Shown: positions 36,785 through 46,047 of the stretch, piece by piece
Layout: every line of letters begins with the position of its first letter
Numbering within the stretch: position 1 is the first letter of the stretch
Origin: Actinomycetospora lutea
GTDB lineage: Bacteria; Actinomycetota; Actinomycetes; Mycobacteriales; Pseudonocardiaceae
Reading direction: 5' to 3'
Length of the DNA stretch: 64,000 bases
Assembly (NCBI RefSeq): GCF_028737205.1
Contig: NZ_JAQZAL010000032.1
Span: 1 to 64,000 of the forward strand
Position numbers and translations under genes: made by a program
Notes under the pieces: generated by a model
Told to the model about the DNA's origin: nothing
The model's input: only the letters and a program-made list of their open reading frames with translations
Database searches by the model: none

Positions 36785-38266
36785 TCAGTAAGCGCCGCGG
36801 CCGCGGAACACCGCGCCGAATGTCTTCCAGAGGATCGAGGCGTCCAGCGCCGGCGACCAGTTCTCGACGTAGCGCAGGTCCAGCCGGACCGACTCCTCCC
36901 AGGTGAGGTCCGAGCGTCCGCTGACCTGCCAGAGGCCGGTGAGACCCGGGCGGACGAGGAACTTGCGGCGGGCGTCGTCGGCGTAGGTGGCGACCTCGCG
37001 CTCGAGCGGCGGGCGGGGGCCGACCAGCGACATCGAGCCGCCGATGACGTTGAACAGCTGCGGGAGCTCGTCGAGCGAGAGGCGACGCAGGAACCCGCCG
37101 ATGCGGGTGACGCGCGGGTCGCTCTTCATCTTGAACAGCGGGCCCGAGCCCTCGTTGGTGCCCGCGAGCTGGGCGACCATCTGGTCGGCGTTCACGACCA
37201 TCGAGCGGAACTTGATCATCTTGAACCGCTCGCCGGCACGGCCGACGCGCTCCTGGCGGTAGAACACGGGGCCGCCGTCCCCGCAGATCACGATCCCGAT
37301 GGCGAGGAAGACCGGCGCGAGCAGGACCACGAGGGTGAGAGCCGCAGCGCGGTCGACGACGTTCTTGACGATGCGGGCCGGGCCGCCCCAGCGGGGCTCG
37401 GAGAGGCGCAGCAGCGGGAGGCCGTCGACCGGCGCCACGTGCAGGCGAGGACCGGTGATCTCCATGAGGCCCGGGTCGACCACCAGCTCGACGCCCTCGC
37501 CCTCGAGGTCCCACGCGAGGCGGTGCAGGCGCTTCGGGCCCCAGCCCAGCGCGGGAGCGACCGCGACGACCTCGATGCCGAGTTCCCGGACGTGGCGCGC
37601 GACGTCGTCGAGGTCGCCGACGACCGGAACGCCGGCGATCTCCGAGCCGGCGGCGGTGCCGGTCGAGGTGCAGGCGGCGACCACGGTCCAGCCGTGGTGC
37701 GGGACGCGGCGGGTGCGGGCGACGAGGTCGGCGATCGAGGCCTCGGACCCGACGACGAGCACCGAGGACATGCAGCGCGCGTCACGGCGAGCGTGGTGCA
37801 GGAGCCGACGGACCGCGTAGCGGCCGAGCAGCAGGGCGACGGCGGTGGCAGGGATGACCCCGAAGATCCAGGGGCGGACCTGCTCGACCTTCAGCGCCAT
37901 CCCGGTGAGGGCCAGAACGACCGCGGCGACGGCAGTGCCGCGCAGGACCCGGTTGAACTCCTCGGCGCCGTGGCCGAGCACCGCGCGGTCCCAGGCGCGG
38001 AAGACGAGGAGACCGGCGAGCACGAGTGCGGCGGACCCCAGGTTGAACCTGGCGGAGGGCCCGAAGCCCCAGTCACCGATCGCGGTCGCGATGGCCGCAA
38101 CCAGAGCGATGACCGCGAGATCGGTGACGACGACGAAGCGAACGAGGCGACGCTGCCAGCCGCGCGAGCTCGGATGAGCGATCACGACCGGTGAACTCGT
38201 TGCTAGGCCACGAGGAGCAGGGATCGCCGCCTCGATCGATTCCGTTACGTTGAGTCCACCAGCCAC
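36785..38266 (-). CDS. Priming transferase of the first glycan cluster (WcaJ/WbaP-like)
   Basis: This encodes 493 residues. Four to five N-terminal helices (about 40-150), a nucleotide-binding-like central region (SSVLVVGSEASIADLV) and a C-terminal sugar-phosphate transferase domain. The latter has a helix at about 300, PVFYRQERVGRAGERFKMIK, LDELPQLFNVIGGSMSLVGP and [19 protein letters not shown]. It starts repeat-unit assembly on undecaprenyl phosphate. It is the first gene of the cluster that runs to 28184, so the promoter should lie in the long gap upstream, where a 23-base palindrome is present. It is the second of three priming transferases in the window. Confidence 0.92.
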   Translation of the reverse strand: MAGGLNVTESIEAAIPAPRGLATSSPVVIAHPSSRGWQRRLVRFVVVTDLAVIALVAAIATAIGDWGFGPSARFNLGSAALVLAGLLVFRAWDRAVLGHGAEEFNRVLRGTAVAAVVLALTGMALKVEQVRPWIFGVIPATAVALLLGRYAVRRLLHHARRDARCMSSVLVVGSEASIADLVARTRRVPHHGWTVVAACTSTGTAAGSEIAGVPVVGDLDDVARHVRELGIEVVAVAPALGWGPKRLHRLAWDLEGEGVELVVDPGLMEITGPRLHVAPVDGLPLLRLSEPRWGGPARIVKNVVDRAAALTLVVLLAPVFLAIGIVICGDGGPVFYRQERVGRAGERFKMIKFRSMVVNADQMVAQLAGTNEGSGPLFKMKSDPRVTRIGGFLRRLSLDELPQLFNVIGGSMSLVGPRPPLEREVATYADDARRKFLVRPGLTGLWQVSGRSDLTWEESVRLDLRYVENWSPALDASILWKTFGAVFRGRGAY

Positions 38267-39052
38267 TTCGACGTCCCCCCGGACCGTGACGAGTGGCGCG
38301 AGACCACCCGACCGACTGTCACGCCGGGCCGGTCGTTGTTGAACTTCGAACCCGACGTTCTTGCCCCGCTATCGCGTGACCTCCGCCGAGGCGTTACACA
38401 CGACGTATCCACACCTCTCGGCGTGTCACGTCGACACGCCGGAAAGCGGGCCGCGCATTCACCCTTTAGGGCGTGTGTGACTTAGGTCGCATAGCGCTCG
38501 GTGATAATCCGGACTGCGACAACCCCGGGGAAGTCGGTCTGTGGCTTCCTCCAGGAGCCGCCAATCCGGTCCCTCCTGTTGCCGACGGGCCGTGGGGAAG
38601 AAGCACTGCGACGTGCTCGCCCCGAGGGCCGTACCGGGTTGCTCTTTCCGCCACGGTCGCCCAGCGCGCCGAGTAGATGAAGTTCGGACGACATCGGCAG
38701 AGCGTCCCCGACGCGATCGATCACCCGGAGCGACGTCGATGACGCTTGCGCCATCCGACACGTCCTGCCGTGCAGGGGTCCGCCCTGCTCCGTGGAGATC
38801 GCTCGTCCGGCGGCCGCGGCGCCGTCTCGCCCGGTTCTACCCCGTTCGGACGATGCCCATGAAGTCGTCGTGGGAGCGCCGCGAAAGGCGGGTGAAAGCG
38901 GGACGAGTTTTGATCTCCCCCACGGGCCACGGGCCCGACGGCAGGGGGAGGGCGAGTCGATGGCCATCGTCTCGCGCGCCCGCGAGGGCCGCCGTCATCC
39001 GGGGTCCGGGGCCACGGGCGACAGCCCGGCCAGGCCTGACGAGGGGGGTGCG
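38267..39052. other. 785-base intergenic region upstream of the first glycan cluster
   Basis: No gene is supported here: frames on both strands have poor third-position bias and no start with a ribosome-binding site. It is the leader and promoter zone of the priming transferase operon on one side and the 3' flank of the AfsR-like regulator on the other. The palindrome at 38419-38441 is the only clear structure. Confidence 0.5.
38419..38441. promoter_or_regulatory. Perfect 9-base palindrome, possible operator or leader hairpin
   Basis: CGGCGTGTC and GACACGCCG with a 5-base spacer, 153 bases upstream of the first gene of the glycan cluster. Two TCCACAC/TTACACAC-like A/T-richer elements lie just upstream. 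A dimeric regulator site or a transcript hairpin are both possible; no regulator gene is adjacent to point to a protein. Confidence 0.4.
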
Positions 39053-42000
39053 TCAGGACGGCGGGAGCAGCCCGAGCGGACGGGCGTCCGGCGGCAGGGT
39101 GGGGACTCCCGCCGGACGCCCCGTCGCGCTCCCCGTGCCGAGCCCGCGCACGACGCGGGCGAACGACCGGGCGGCCTCGGCCCAGGGCGCCCAGCCGAGG
39201 CCGTCGGCCAGCGCCGCGGCCTGGCCGAGCAGTTTGCGGGCCTCGGCGCGCTCGCCGAGCACGGCGGCGGCGAGGCCCTGGTAGAGCGTGATCGGGCCGA
39301 AGGTGGCCGAGCCGATGCCGACCACCACGACGGCGTCGGCGTCGGGAGGCAGGTCGCGGCGCACCACCTCGGCGGTCGGCACGTCACCGAGCGCGAAGGC
39401 CGCGCAGGCGGCCAGGCAGAGCCCGGGGCGGTCGAACAGCGCGCCCTCGCGGCCCTCGCGCTTGCGGTGCCAGTCGGCGAGGTGCCCGGCGGCGGTGTCG
39501 AGGTCCTCGGCGACGGCGGCGTCCACCGCCGCGGCGGCCGACCAGGCGGCGACCAGCGGGTACATGCCGGCCGCGCCGGCGGGCAGGCCCTGCAGCGAGG
39601 GCAGGGTGCCGCCGAGCAGGTGCCGCACGAGCAGGTGCACGCCGTAGGCGCCGACGGCGTCGGGCAGCCCGAGCTCCTGGCCGCGGTACAGGGCGGCGAG
39701 GGCGGCCTCGTCGGCCTCGGCGGTGTCGCCGCGGGCGAGGGTGAGCCCGGCGTCGAGCAGGGAGACCATCCACATCGTCCGCGGACGGTGACGGTCGACG
39801 GCGAGCGGCTCGAGGTCGCGCCGCGCGGCGAGGGCCTCGTCCTGGCGACCGGTGGCGAGCAGGGCGGCGATGCGCAGCTCCTCGGCCTCGAACCACACCG
39901 CGGCGTCGCCGGTCTCGGCGGCGAGCCGGCAGGCCTGCTCGCAGACCGCGAGCCGCTGGGTGGCGGGCACGGGCGCATCGACGAGGTGGTTGGCCTCGAG
40001 GACGCGGACGCCGGCGAGCAGGCGCCGGTCGTCGAGCCCCTGGGCGGCGAGCGCGAGGAGCTCGGGCAGGGCGGTGGGGTCTCCCACGTCGCCGTGGAGC
40101 TGCTCTTCCTCCAGGATGAGACTGCGCAGCACCTCGGCGCGCTGCCGGTCGGAGAGCGGCAGCGCCCGAGCGCGCCGGAGTCGCCGGGCGCGTCGGGGGC
40201 GCCCGGCGACGCTGATCCCCATGGCGTCGTGCCCGACGGCGGCGACCACCGCGTCGTCGACCTGGTGGGCGTCCGGCGTGGCCGCGCCCTCCTCGAGGGA
40301 GGAGACCGCGGCCTGCTCGACGACCTCGTCGAGCACCTCGTCGGCGTCGTCGTGGCGTCCGAGCGCCTCCAGCACCAGGCCCCGGTACAGCGCGACGGTG
40401 CTGGGCCGCGACGTCTCGAGCACCGCGTCCAGCTGGGCGAGGGCTTCCTCGAGCGCGCCCTGGCGGTACGCGGCCGCACCCGCCGCGAGCCGGGCGTCGC
40501 CGAGCTCCCGCGTCGGCACCAGCGGCCCGGCCCCGGCGGCATGGCGCAGCAGCGTGAAGGGTTCCGCGTCGCCGGCGGTGGGACTCCGGCTGACGAGCAG
40601 GCGGTACCGGGCGTCGTGCAGCCACTGCGCACTCGCCGGCGGGACGGCGTCGAGCACGGCGTCGCGGGTCAGGGCGTGCCGGAAGGAGAACCCGTCGGCG
40701 GTGGCGGCGAGCAGCCCGCGGTCGGCGGCGACCCGCAGGCGCGTCGACAGCGTGCGCGGGGTCGCCTCGAGCACCTCCCCCAGCGCGGCCAGCGAGAGCG
40801 GGGCGAGCACCGCCAGCGCCTCGAGGGCCTCCCGGGCGTCGGCACCGAGCCCGGCGAGCTGGTGGTCGAGCAGGGGACGCAGACGCCCGGGGATGGCGGT
40901 GGCGAGCTCGTCGCACGCCTTCTCCCCGTCGGGCTCGTCGAGACCGGAGAGCGACTCGATGAGCGCGGCGACGTGCAGGGCGTGCCCGTGCGTGCGCTCC
41001 CAGAGCGCGGTCGCGACCCGCTCGGCGCCGTCGGGGGCCAGCCCGGACAGGTCCCGGACGACGAGGCCCCGCACGGCGGCGCGGGCGAGCTCGGGCAGGC
41101 GCAGGTCGGTGACGCCGTCGAGGAGCGAGAGCTCGCCGTGGGTCGCGCCCCAGCCGGGGTGGAGCTGGCTGTCGGGCTCGCGGGCGGCGACGAGCACCAC
41201 GACGCCGGCGGGCAGCCCGAGGCGCGCGAGCCCGCGCAGGGCGGCGAGGGTCACCGAGTCGGCGAGGTGCGCGTCGTCGAGCGTGACGAGCACGGGGCCG
41301 GACATGCTCGCGAGCCGCTCGCGCAGGGCCCGGCCGGGCGCGGGCTCGGAGGAGTCGACGGGGTCGACGCCGAGGTCGTCGAGCGCCTCCGCCCACGCCG
41401 TCCACGGCGGCGAGCCGGCGTCGCACGTCCCGCCGCCGACGATCGCGCCGGACGCCTGCGCCTCGTCGCGGGCGGCGCGCAGGAGGGCGGTCTTGCCGAT
41501 GCCGGCCTCGCCGGTGACGAGCAGGACCCCGCCCCGGCCGGGGGCGTCGACGAGGGCGCGGACGGCGCCGAGCTCGTCCTCGCGGCCGAGCAGCGTCGTG
41601 CGCGGCGCGCGGGTGGGCGCCGGGGCCTGCAGGCGCAGGGTCAGGTCCTCGATCTCCGCGCCGGGCGCGACGGCGTACTCGTCGTGCAGGTAGCGCCGGG
41701 TGGCGGCGAGCACCTCGAGGGCCTCGCCGGTGTGGCCCTGCCGGTGCAGGCCGGAGGCGGCGACGACGGCGAGGCGCTCGCGGGAGCGGTCGGCAGCGAG
41801 GTCGGTCGCGACGAGGTCGACGGCCTCGGCGGGGCGGTCGAGGTCGAGCAGCGCGGCACCCATGCGCTCGAGCAGCCGGAGCCGGCGGTCGAGGGCGCGG
41901 GTGCGCTCGGCGTCGAGGCGCGGACCGACGGGGGTGCCGGCGAACGGCTCACCGCGCCAGGTGGCGAGCGCGCCGGTGCCCCGCTCGAGCACGGTGTCGC

Positions 42001-42388
42001 GGGACGCGTCGGCGGCCAGCGCGGCCGCGGCGTCGTCGTGGAAGCGGTGGAGGTCGACGGCCTCGCGCGGGAGGTCGAGGCGGTAGGTCTCGCCGATCGG
42101 CGGGATGGGCAGCCGCGTCCCCTCGTCGGGGGCCTCGCGGCGCAGCCGGCTCACGAGCACCTGCAGCGCACCGTCGGGGCGTTCGGGGAGATCCTCGCCC
42201 CAGATCTCGTCGATGAGGGCGGGCACCGCGACGGTGCCCCGGCACGCGGAGGCGATCAGGGCGAGCAGGGTGCGCAGTCGCCGCCCGGGCCGTCCGACCT
42301 CGCCGGACGAGCCCTCGACGGCGACCTCGCCCAGCACCCGGATACGGATCCCGTCCGACGATGACAACGAGCCTCCAGGGACACACAC
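39053..42388 (-). CDS. AfsR/BTAD-type transcriptional regulator with ATPase domain
   Basis: About 1111 residues. The N-terminal OmpR-like DNA-binding winged helix (IRIRVLGEVAVEG, then LRTLLALIASACRG and ALQVLVSRLRREAP) is followed by a bacterial transcriptional activation domain (to about 255), then an ATPase with Walker A VTGEAGIGKTALL (about 291) and Walker B VLVTLDDAHLAD, and a long helical TPR-like region. This is the AfsR/SARP-large architecture, which usually activates secondary-metabolite or development genes. GTG 42388 is one base from the GTG of the divergent gene at 42390. A TTG at 42367 has GGAGG 4 bases upstream and would leave a little more room, so the start is uncertain. It probably controls its neighbour or itself. 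Confidence 0.88.
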   Translation of the reverse strand: MCVPGGSLSSSDGIRIRVLGEVAVEGSSGEVGRPGRRLRTLLALIASACRGTVAVPALIDEIWGEDLPERPDGALQVLVSRLRREAPDEGTRLPIPPIGETYRLDLPREAVDLHRFHDDAAAALAADASRDTVLERGTGALATWRGEPFAGTPVGPRLDAERTRALDRRLRLLERMGAALLDLDRPAEAVDLVATDLAADRSRERLAVVAASGLHRQGHTGEALEVLAATRRYLHDEYAVAPGAEIEDLTLRLQAPAPTRAPRTTLLGREDELGAVRALVDAPGRGGVLLVTGEAGIGKTALLRAARDEAQASGAIVGGGTCDAGSPPWTAWAEALDDLGVDPVDSSEPAPGRALRERLASMSGPVLVTLDDAHLADSVTLAALRGLARLGLPAGVVVLVAAREPDSQLHPGWGATHGELSLLDGVTDLRLPELARAAVRGLVVRDLSGLAPDGAERVATALWERTHGHALHVAALIESLSGLDEPDGEKACDELATAIPGRLRPLLDHQLAGLGADAREALEALAVLAPLSLAALGEVLEATPRTLSTRLRVAADRGLLAATADGFSFRHALTRDAVLDAVPPASAQWLHDARYRLLVSRSPTAGDAEPFTLLRHAAGAGPLVPTRELGDARLAAGAAAYRQGALEEALAQLDAVLETSRPSTVALYRGLVLEALGRHDDADEVLDEVVEQAAVSSLEEGAATPDAHQVDDAVVAAVGHDAMGISVAGRPRRARRLRRARALPLSDRQRAEVLRSLILEEEQLHGDVGDPTALPELLALAAQGLDDRRLLAGVRVLEANHLVDAPVPATQRLAVCEQACRLAAETGDAAVWFEAEELRIAALLATGRQDEALAARRDLEPLAVDRHRPRTMWMVSLLDAGLTLARGDTAEADEAALAALYRGQELGLPDAVGAYGVHLLVRHLLGGTLPSLQGLPAGAAGMYPLVAAWSAAAAVDAAVAEDLDTAAGHLADWHRKREGREGALFDRPGLCLAACAAFALGDVPTAEVVRRDLPPDADAVVVVGIGSATFGPITLYQGLAAAVLGERAEARKLLGQAAALADGLGWAPWAEAARSFARVVRGLGTGSATGRPAGVPTLPPDARPLGLLPPS

Positions 42389-42389
42389 C

Positions 42390-43433
42390 GTGACCGAGCT
42401 TGCCGAGCGTACGGCCTTCCGGGGTATCGATCCAAGCGACGTCCAGCAGGGCGACCTACTCCTGGTGACCCAGATCCCGGGCGAGCCGTTGGGGCAGATG
42501 ATGCAGCGCCTCGACGGGACGTGCTTCTCCCACTCCGGGATCGCGGTGCGCGCGCCCGGCGTGGATCACGGACCGGCCACGCACCTCGCCAGTGCCCTCG
42601 CCAAGAACCTGCCCGCCGCCGCCGACCTCGGCGGCGTGCGCTGGGACGCGTTCGAGGAGTTCTGGTCGAAGGACCGCGAGCTCTACTGCGTGTCGATGGA
42701 GCGCCACCTCCGCTACCGCGCGCTCGGCTACCTCGCCCGCTTCGAGCCGGAGCCGGACCGCGAGGGGAAGTTCTCGTTCGTCAAGCTCGTCACCGTGGCC
42801 GCCGGTCTGCGCGCCGTCGAGCTCCACGCGACGGACGCGGCGCTGGCCGAGCTCCTGCACGCCGCGTCCCGCGAGGTCGCGGCGACCTGGGCCGCGACGG
42901 CGAGGGCGCCGAGCTACTACTGCGCCGAGCTCGTCGCGAGCGCCTACGGCCGCCGGTTCACCCGCGCCGAGATGGCGCCCCCCGACGTCGCCGGCGACGG
43001 CATCGGTGACGGCATCGACGAGCCGCGCTGGCTCGCCTGGCTGATGGGGATGCTCGCCGACGAGATCGACGAGATCGACAACCCGCGCGGACGGGCGTGG
43101 GCGCGGCTCCTCGGTCTGCTGTCCAGCCGGGACCTCGACTTCCTCACCCACGCCGTGGTCGCGATCGCGGGGTCGGGCGGGAGGCTGCTCGGCGGTCTGT
43201 TCGACGACCTGCTCGACACGATCACCGGCGGCGACGACGAGCCCGCGGAGATCCCGGTGCCCGCGCCGCTGGGTCCGCCGCGGGCGATGGACGGTCTCGC
43301 GGACCCCGACGCGCTGATCCCAGACGCCCTCGTGACACCGCGCATGCTCTGGGCGGCGTTCGGCCACGAGGACGGGGAGAACGTGCTCCGGATCGTGAGG
43401 AAGCCGTCGACGGCGGATCGACCGCAGAAGTGA
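42390..43433 (+). CDS. Permuted NlpC/P60-like (YiiX/YebB-type) cysteine hydrolase candidate
   Basis: This encodes 347 residues. Early in the protein are DVQQGDLLLVTQ (Gly-Asp at 21-22) and the His motif CFSHSGIAV (His48). The Cys motif YYCAELVASAYG (Cys178) comes about 130 residues later. His before Cys is the permuted order of the YiiX/YebB branch of the NlpC/P60 papain-like superfamily, whose members act on amide or thioester bonds in peptides or lipids. The C-terminal 130 residues are not recognised. There is no signal peptide, so the protein is cytoplasmic unless exported by another route. GTG 42390 has AGGG 9 bases upstream. Its start is back to back with the AfsR-like regulator. Confidence 0.65.
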   Translation: MTELAERTAFRGIDPSDVQQGDLLLVTQIPGEPLGQMMQRLDGTCFSHSGIAVRAPGVDHGPATHLASALAKNLPAAADLGGVRWDAFEEFWSKDRELYCVSMERHLRYRALGYLARFEPEPDREGKFSFVKLVTVAAGLRAVELHATDAALAELLHAASREVAATWAATARAPSYYCAELVASAYGRRFTRAEMAPPDVAGDGIGDGIDEPRWLAWLMGMLADEIDEIDNPRGRAWARLLGLLSSRDLDFLTHAVVAIAGSGGRLLGGLFDDLLDTITGGDDEPAEIPVPAPLGPPRAMDGLADPDALIPDALVTPRMLWAAFGHEDGENVLRIVRKPSTADRPQK

Positions 43434-43490
43434 CGTCGGGCGGACCCGGACGCGCGTGGCGTGGAGCGCCGTCGACCACCAGGCCGTCGC

Positions 43491-44144
43491 CTACCGGTAG
43501 GTGACGTGTGCGCCGCTCGTCTCGAGCTGCTCGCGGCTGAAGCCGACGCCGTCACCGGACGCGCTGCCGGCCTTGACGCGGTAGTGGTCGTCGGTCGCGG
43601 CGACGTCGGTCATCGTGAAGGCGTACGAGCAGCTGTCGGCGTAGCCGGAGGTGTAGGTGCTCCACGTGTTCGCGGCGATCCCGGAGCCGGTCAGCGTCGC
43701 GGTGCCGACGACGGACCCGCTCGCGTCGTAGAGCGTCACGGGCATGCCGCTCGCGACGGTGCCGGTGCAGCCCGAACCCGGCGTCACGTAGCCGGACATG
43801 CCGTAGATCGTCACCGTGCCGTTCACGGTCATCGTGCGGTTGTTCGCCGCGACGGTGCCGATGAGCACGACGGCGGCGATCGCCGCGACGATCCCCAGCA
43901 CGATCCAGCCCCACCGCGTCCCGGAGCGGGCCGGCGGCGCGGGGACGCCCGGGGGGTGAGGACCGAGACCCGCCGGGGGCAGCGACCAGGCGGGCGGGGG
44001 CGCCCATGCGGCGGCCGGAGGCGGGAACGGCGCACGCTGCGGCGGCGTCCACGGGCCGGTGGGCCGCGGCATGGCCGCGTTGGTCTCCTCGGCGAGGGGC
44101 GCCGGACCGGTGGTGTGCGGACGCTGCTCGGTACCGCTGCTCAT
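43491..44144 (-). CDS. Proline-rich single-pass membrane protein with extracytoplasmic domain
   Basis: This encodes 217 residues. A Pro-rich cytoplasmic N terminus (residues 1-75, with PPQRAPFPPP and WSLPPAGLGPHPPG) leads to one helix (WGWIVLGIVAAIAAVVLIGT, about 78-97). An extracytoplasmic domain of about 115 residues with three Cys (in GSGCTGTV, YADSCSYAF) follows, and it ends near the stop with HVTYR. Similar small domains occur in actinobacterial lipoproteins of unknown function. ATG 44144 has GGGGAG 6 bases upstream. It converges with the NlpC/P60-like gene and diverges from the 44354 gene, whose product also appears to be exported. Confidence 0.7.
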   Translation of the reverse strand: MSSGTEQRPHTTGPAPLAEETNAAMPRPTGPWTPPQRAPFPPPAAAWAPPPAWSLPPAGLGPHPPGVPAPPARSGTRWGWIVLGIVAAIAAVVLIGTVAANNRTMTVNGTVTIYGMSGYVTPGSGCTGTVASGMPVTLYDASGSVVGTATLTGSGIAANTWSTYTSGYADSCSYAFTMTDVAATDDHYRVKAGSASGDGVGFSREQLETSGAHVTYR

Positions 44145-44353
44145 GGCTGTCTCCCCGACCTCTCCGGCGCCGTCGGTGGCGCTCGGATGACGGCGGTGTC
44201 GCGCCGACCTCGGCCGTCGTTACCGCCGTGCACTCGTCCGGGTGACACCGCGCTGGATCGATCCGGGCGGTGGTAACGGCGACCCTCGGGCAGCGATGTC
44301 GTGGCCGGAGGGCCGCATCGTCGCGGTCCCGAAGATCGTCGGGGGATGATCAC

Positions 44354-44957
44354 GTGATCGTGCGGTGCGGCTGTGGGGCGGACCTGATCGCCGATGTGCA
44401 GATGTGCCTCGCCTGCGGCGCGCGCCGTCCGGCGTCCCGCGTCCTCGTCGGTGCCGGCGCGCGTGTCGAGCGGCGAGCCGGGGCCGGTCGTGACCACCGC
44501 ACCCGCGCCGGTCACCGTCACGGTCGCGCCGAGCACCTCCCCGAGCACGTCCTCGTCCTCCTCGAGTGGCGTCGAGGCCACCACCGCCACGCTCCAGGCC
44601 GTCGTCGACGCCGACCGGAACGCGATGGAGGGCTTCGACGGGATGTGGGTGCCGCAGCTGTCGTCGAAGAAGTCCGGGACCGTCGACAACGGCACCGTCT
44701 ACGACGCGTCGTCGATCTACCGGCACTACGAGTCGTTGGTCAGCGGTGAGACCAACGTGCGCATGCTGTGGTCCGGGGACTGGTCGGTGTATCGCGAGAG
44801 CGACTACTGGGTCGTCGTCGCCGGCGAGGGCTTCGCGACCGCCGCCGGCGCGAACGCCTGGTGCGACGCCCGGGGCTTCCCGGCCGACGACTGCTTCGCG
44901 AAGCGCCTGTCCCACACCGCCGGACCGGCCGGCAGCACCGAGCTCCGCTCGTCCTGA
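44354..44957 (+). pseudogene. Zinc-ribbon N terminus joined out of frame to a secreted-type domain
   Basis: GTG 44354 follows GGGGGA by 7 bases and opens a short zinc-ribbon-like module (VRCGCGADLIADVQMCLACG). The convincing downstream coding sequence lies one frame back: a Ser/Thr/Pro linker (about 44450-44570) and then a compact domain with MWVPQLSSKKSG, RMLWSGDWSVYRESDYWVVV and ANAWCDARGFPADDCFAKRL, stop at 44957. Related actinobacterial proteins carry zinc ribbon, one helix and such a domain; here a helix is not visible at the junction. Either the gene is damaged (frame shift plus loss of the helix) or the C-terminal part is an independent gene with an unrecognised start. Function unknown. 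Confidence 0.5.
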
Positions 44958-45366
44958 GCCTCCCGACCGCCGGTCGCGCGCATCGGTCTCGTGGCCCCGA
45001 TCGCCGTCCGGGACCTCGTGCAGGCGACGGCGACGTCCGCGCGACCCGGTCGGCACGCCGTCGCCTGAGCCCTCGTCCGGAGCCGACCCGGCGCGCGGAA
45101 GTTCGTGAGTGACGTATCTGATCGATATCGCCCTTCACGCGATGAAGACTCTCTCACTGATCACCGAATGGTCGTTCATCCCGTGTTCCGATCCTCATGG
45201 GCCACCTGCGCGCAATTCGGTCATGAGGCCCACAGTTGGTTGCGGAGAACTACGTCATCCGGCTGAGTACCGCGCGGGACAAATCACTAGGATGGCTCAC
45301 GACGAACTGTCAGCAAGGGGGGCGGCGGTCCGGCGCGGGGCCGGCTGTCGCGGGGGCGGGGTTCAG
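44958..45366. other. 408-base non-coding region upstream of the histidine kinase
   Basis: No gene is supported. The part 45105-45300 is distinctly richer in A/T than the flanks. A -10-like TAGGAT at 45288-45293 lies 73 bases before the kinase start, with a weak -35-like hexamer 17-18 bases upstream. A CGATATCG palindrome occurs near 45123-45130. Confidence 0.4.
45264..45293 (+). promoter_or_regulatory. Candidate promoter of the histidine kinase/GH18-like operon
   Basis: TAGGAT at 45288-45293 resembles a housekeeping -10 element. The -35 position (TGAGTA or GAGTAC, 45264-45270) is poor. Support is the local A/T-richness and the distance to the kinase start. Confidence 0.25.
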
Positions 45367-46047
45367 GTGGCCTTCATCAGCGCGGGGCTCGCCCACGACG
45401 TCGGGCACGAGCTCGCCACGGTGTCGTTCCTGGCGGCCGCGGTCCGGAAGGATCCGGCCCTCGGGGCGGACAACCGTCGACGGCTGGAGCTCATCGAGCG
45501 CGAGGTCGCGCTCGTGCAGGAGCTCGTCACCCACGGGACGGGCGCCGTCGGCGCCGCGGAGGACGTCTCGCTCAATCAGCTCGTCGCGTACCTCGTGGAG
45601 CCCCTCGCCCTCGTCGGGGCCACCACCGTCGTCGCGGCGCCCGGACCCGAGGTCCGTCTGACCGTCGACCGCCACGCGCTCTGGCGCCTCCTCGGCAACC
45701 TCGTGGGCAACGCGGTCCGCGCCGCGGGCCCGGTCGGACGGGTCTGGCTGACGGTGGCCGACGACCCGGTGCCCCGCGTCGAGGTGCACGACGACGGCCC
45801 GGGGCCGACGCTCGGCCCGCCGGGCCGCCACGGGATCGGCCTGGCCGTCGCCCGGAGCCTCGCCGCGTGTTGCGGCGCGGACCTGACCCTCGCGCCCGAC
45901 CCCGCGGGCGGCACCGTCGCGACCCTCCGCTTCGGGTCGCGCCCCACGTCCCCCTCCCCCGCGTCCGCGCTCGTCCCCGCGTCGCGGTCGGAGCAGCCCG
46001 GTGAGCGCCGCGCAGAGCGCCCCGGGCGTCCTGCGGTAGATGCATGA
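45367..46047 (+). CDS. Soluble histidine kinase without sensor domain
   Basis: About 226 residues holding only the catalytic core. The phosphoacceptor region is GLAHDVGHELATVSFLAA with His10. The N box is LLGNLVGNAVRAA, G1 is VHDDGPGP and G2 is RHGIGLAVARSLA, so the ATP lid is complete. No membrane segment or input domain is visible, and the chosen GTG 45367 has GGGG 5 bases upstream. ATG 45292 would add 25 residues without a recognisable domain. The protein probably receives its signal from a partner. It overlaps the GH18-like gene by 8 bases and lies 1.3 kb before a LuxR-type response regulator, a possible cognate. Confidence 0.8.
   Translation: MAFISAGLAHDVGHELATVSFLAAAVRKDPALGADNRRRLELIEREVALVQELVTHGTGAVGAAEDVSLNQLVAYLVEPLALVGATTVVAAPGPEVRLTVDRHALWRLLGNLVGNAVRAAGPVGRVWLTVADDPVPRVEVHDDGPGPTLGPPGRHGIGLAVARSLAACCGADLTLAPDPAGGTVATLRFGSRPTSPSPASALVPASRSEQPGERRAERPGRPAVDA

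Noticed and set aside
36734-38194. Plus-strand open frame opposite the priming transferase
   Set aside because: It is an antisense shadow; the minus strand carries all transferase motifs and a good start.
38792-42364. Plus-strand open frame of 1190 codons opposite the AfsR-like regulator
   Set aside because: The product is low-complexity Gly/Arg/Glu sequence. The minus-strand protein has winged helix, BTAD and ATPase motifs.
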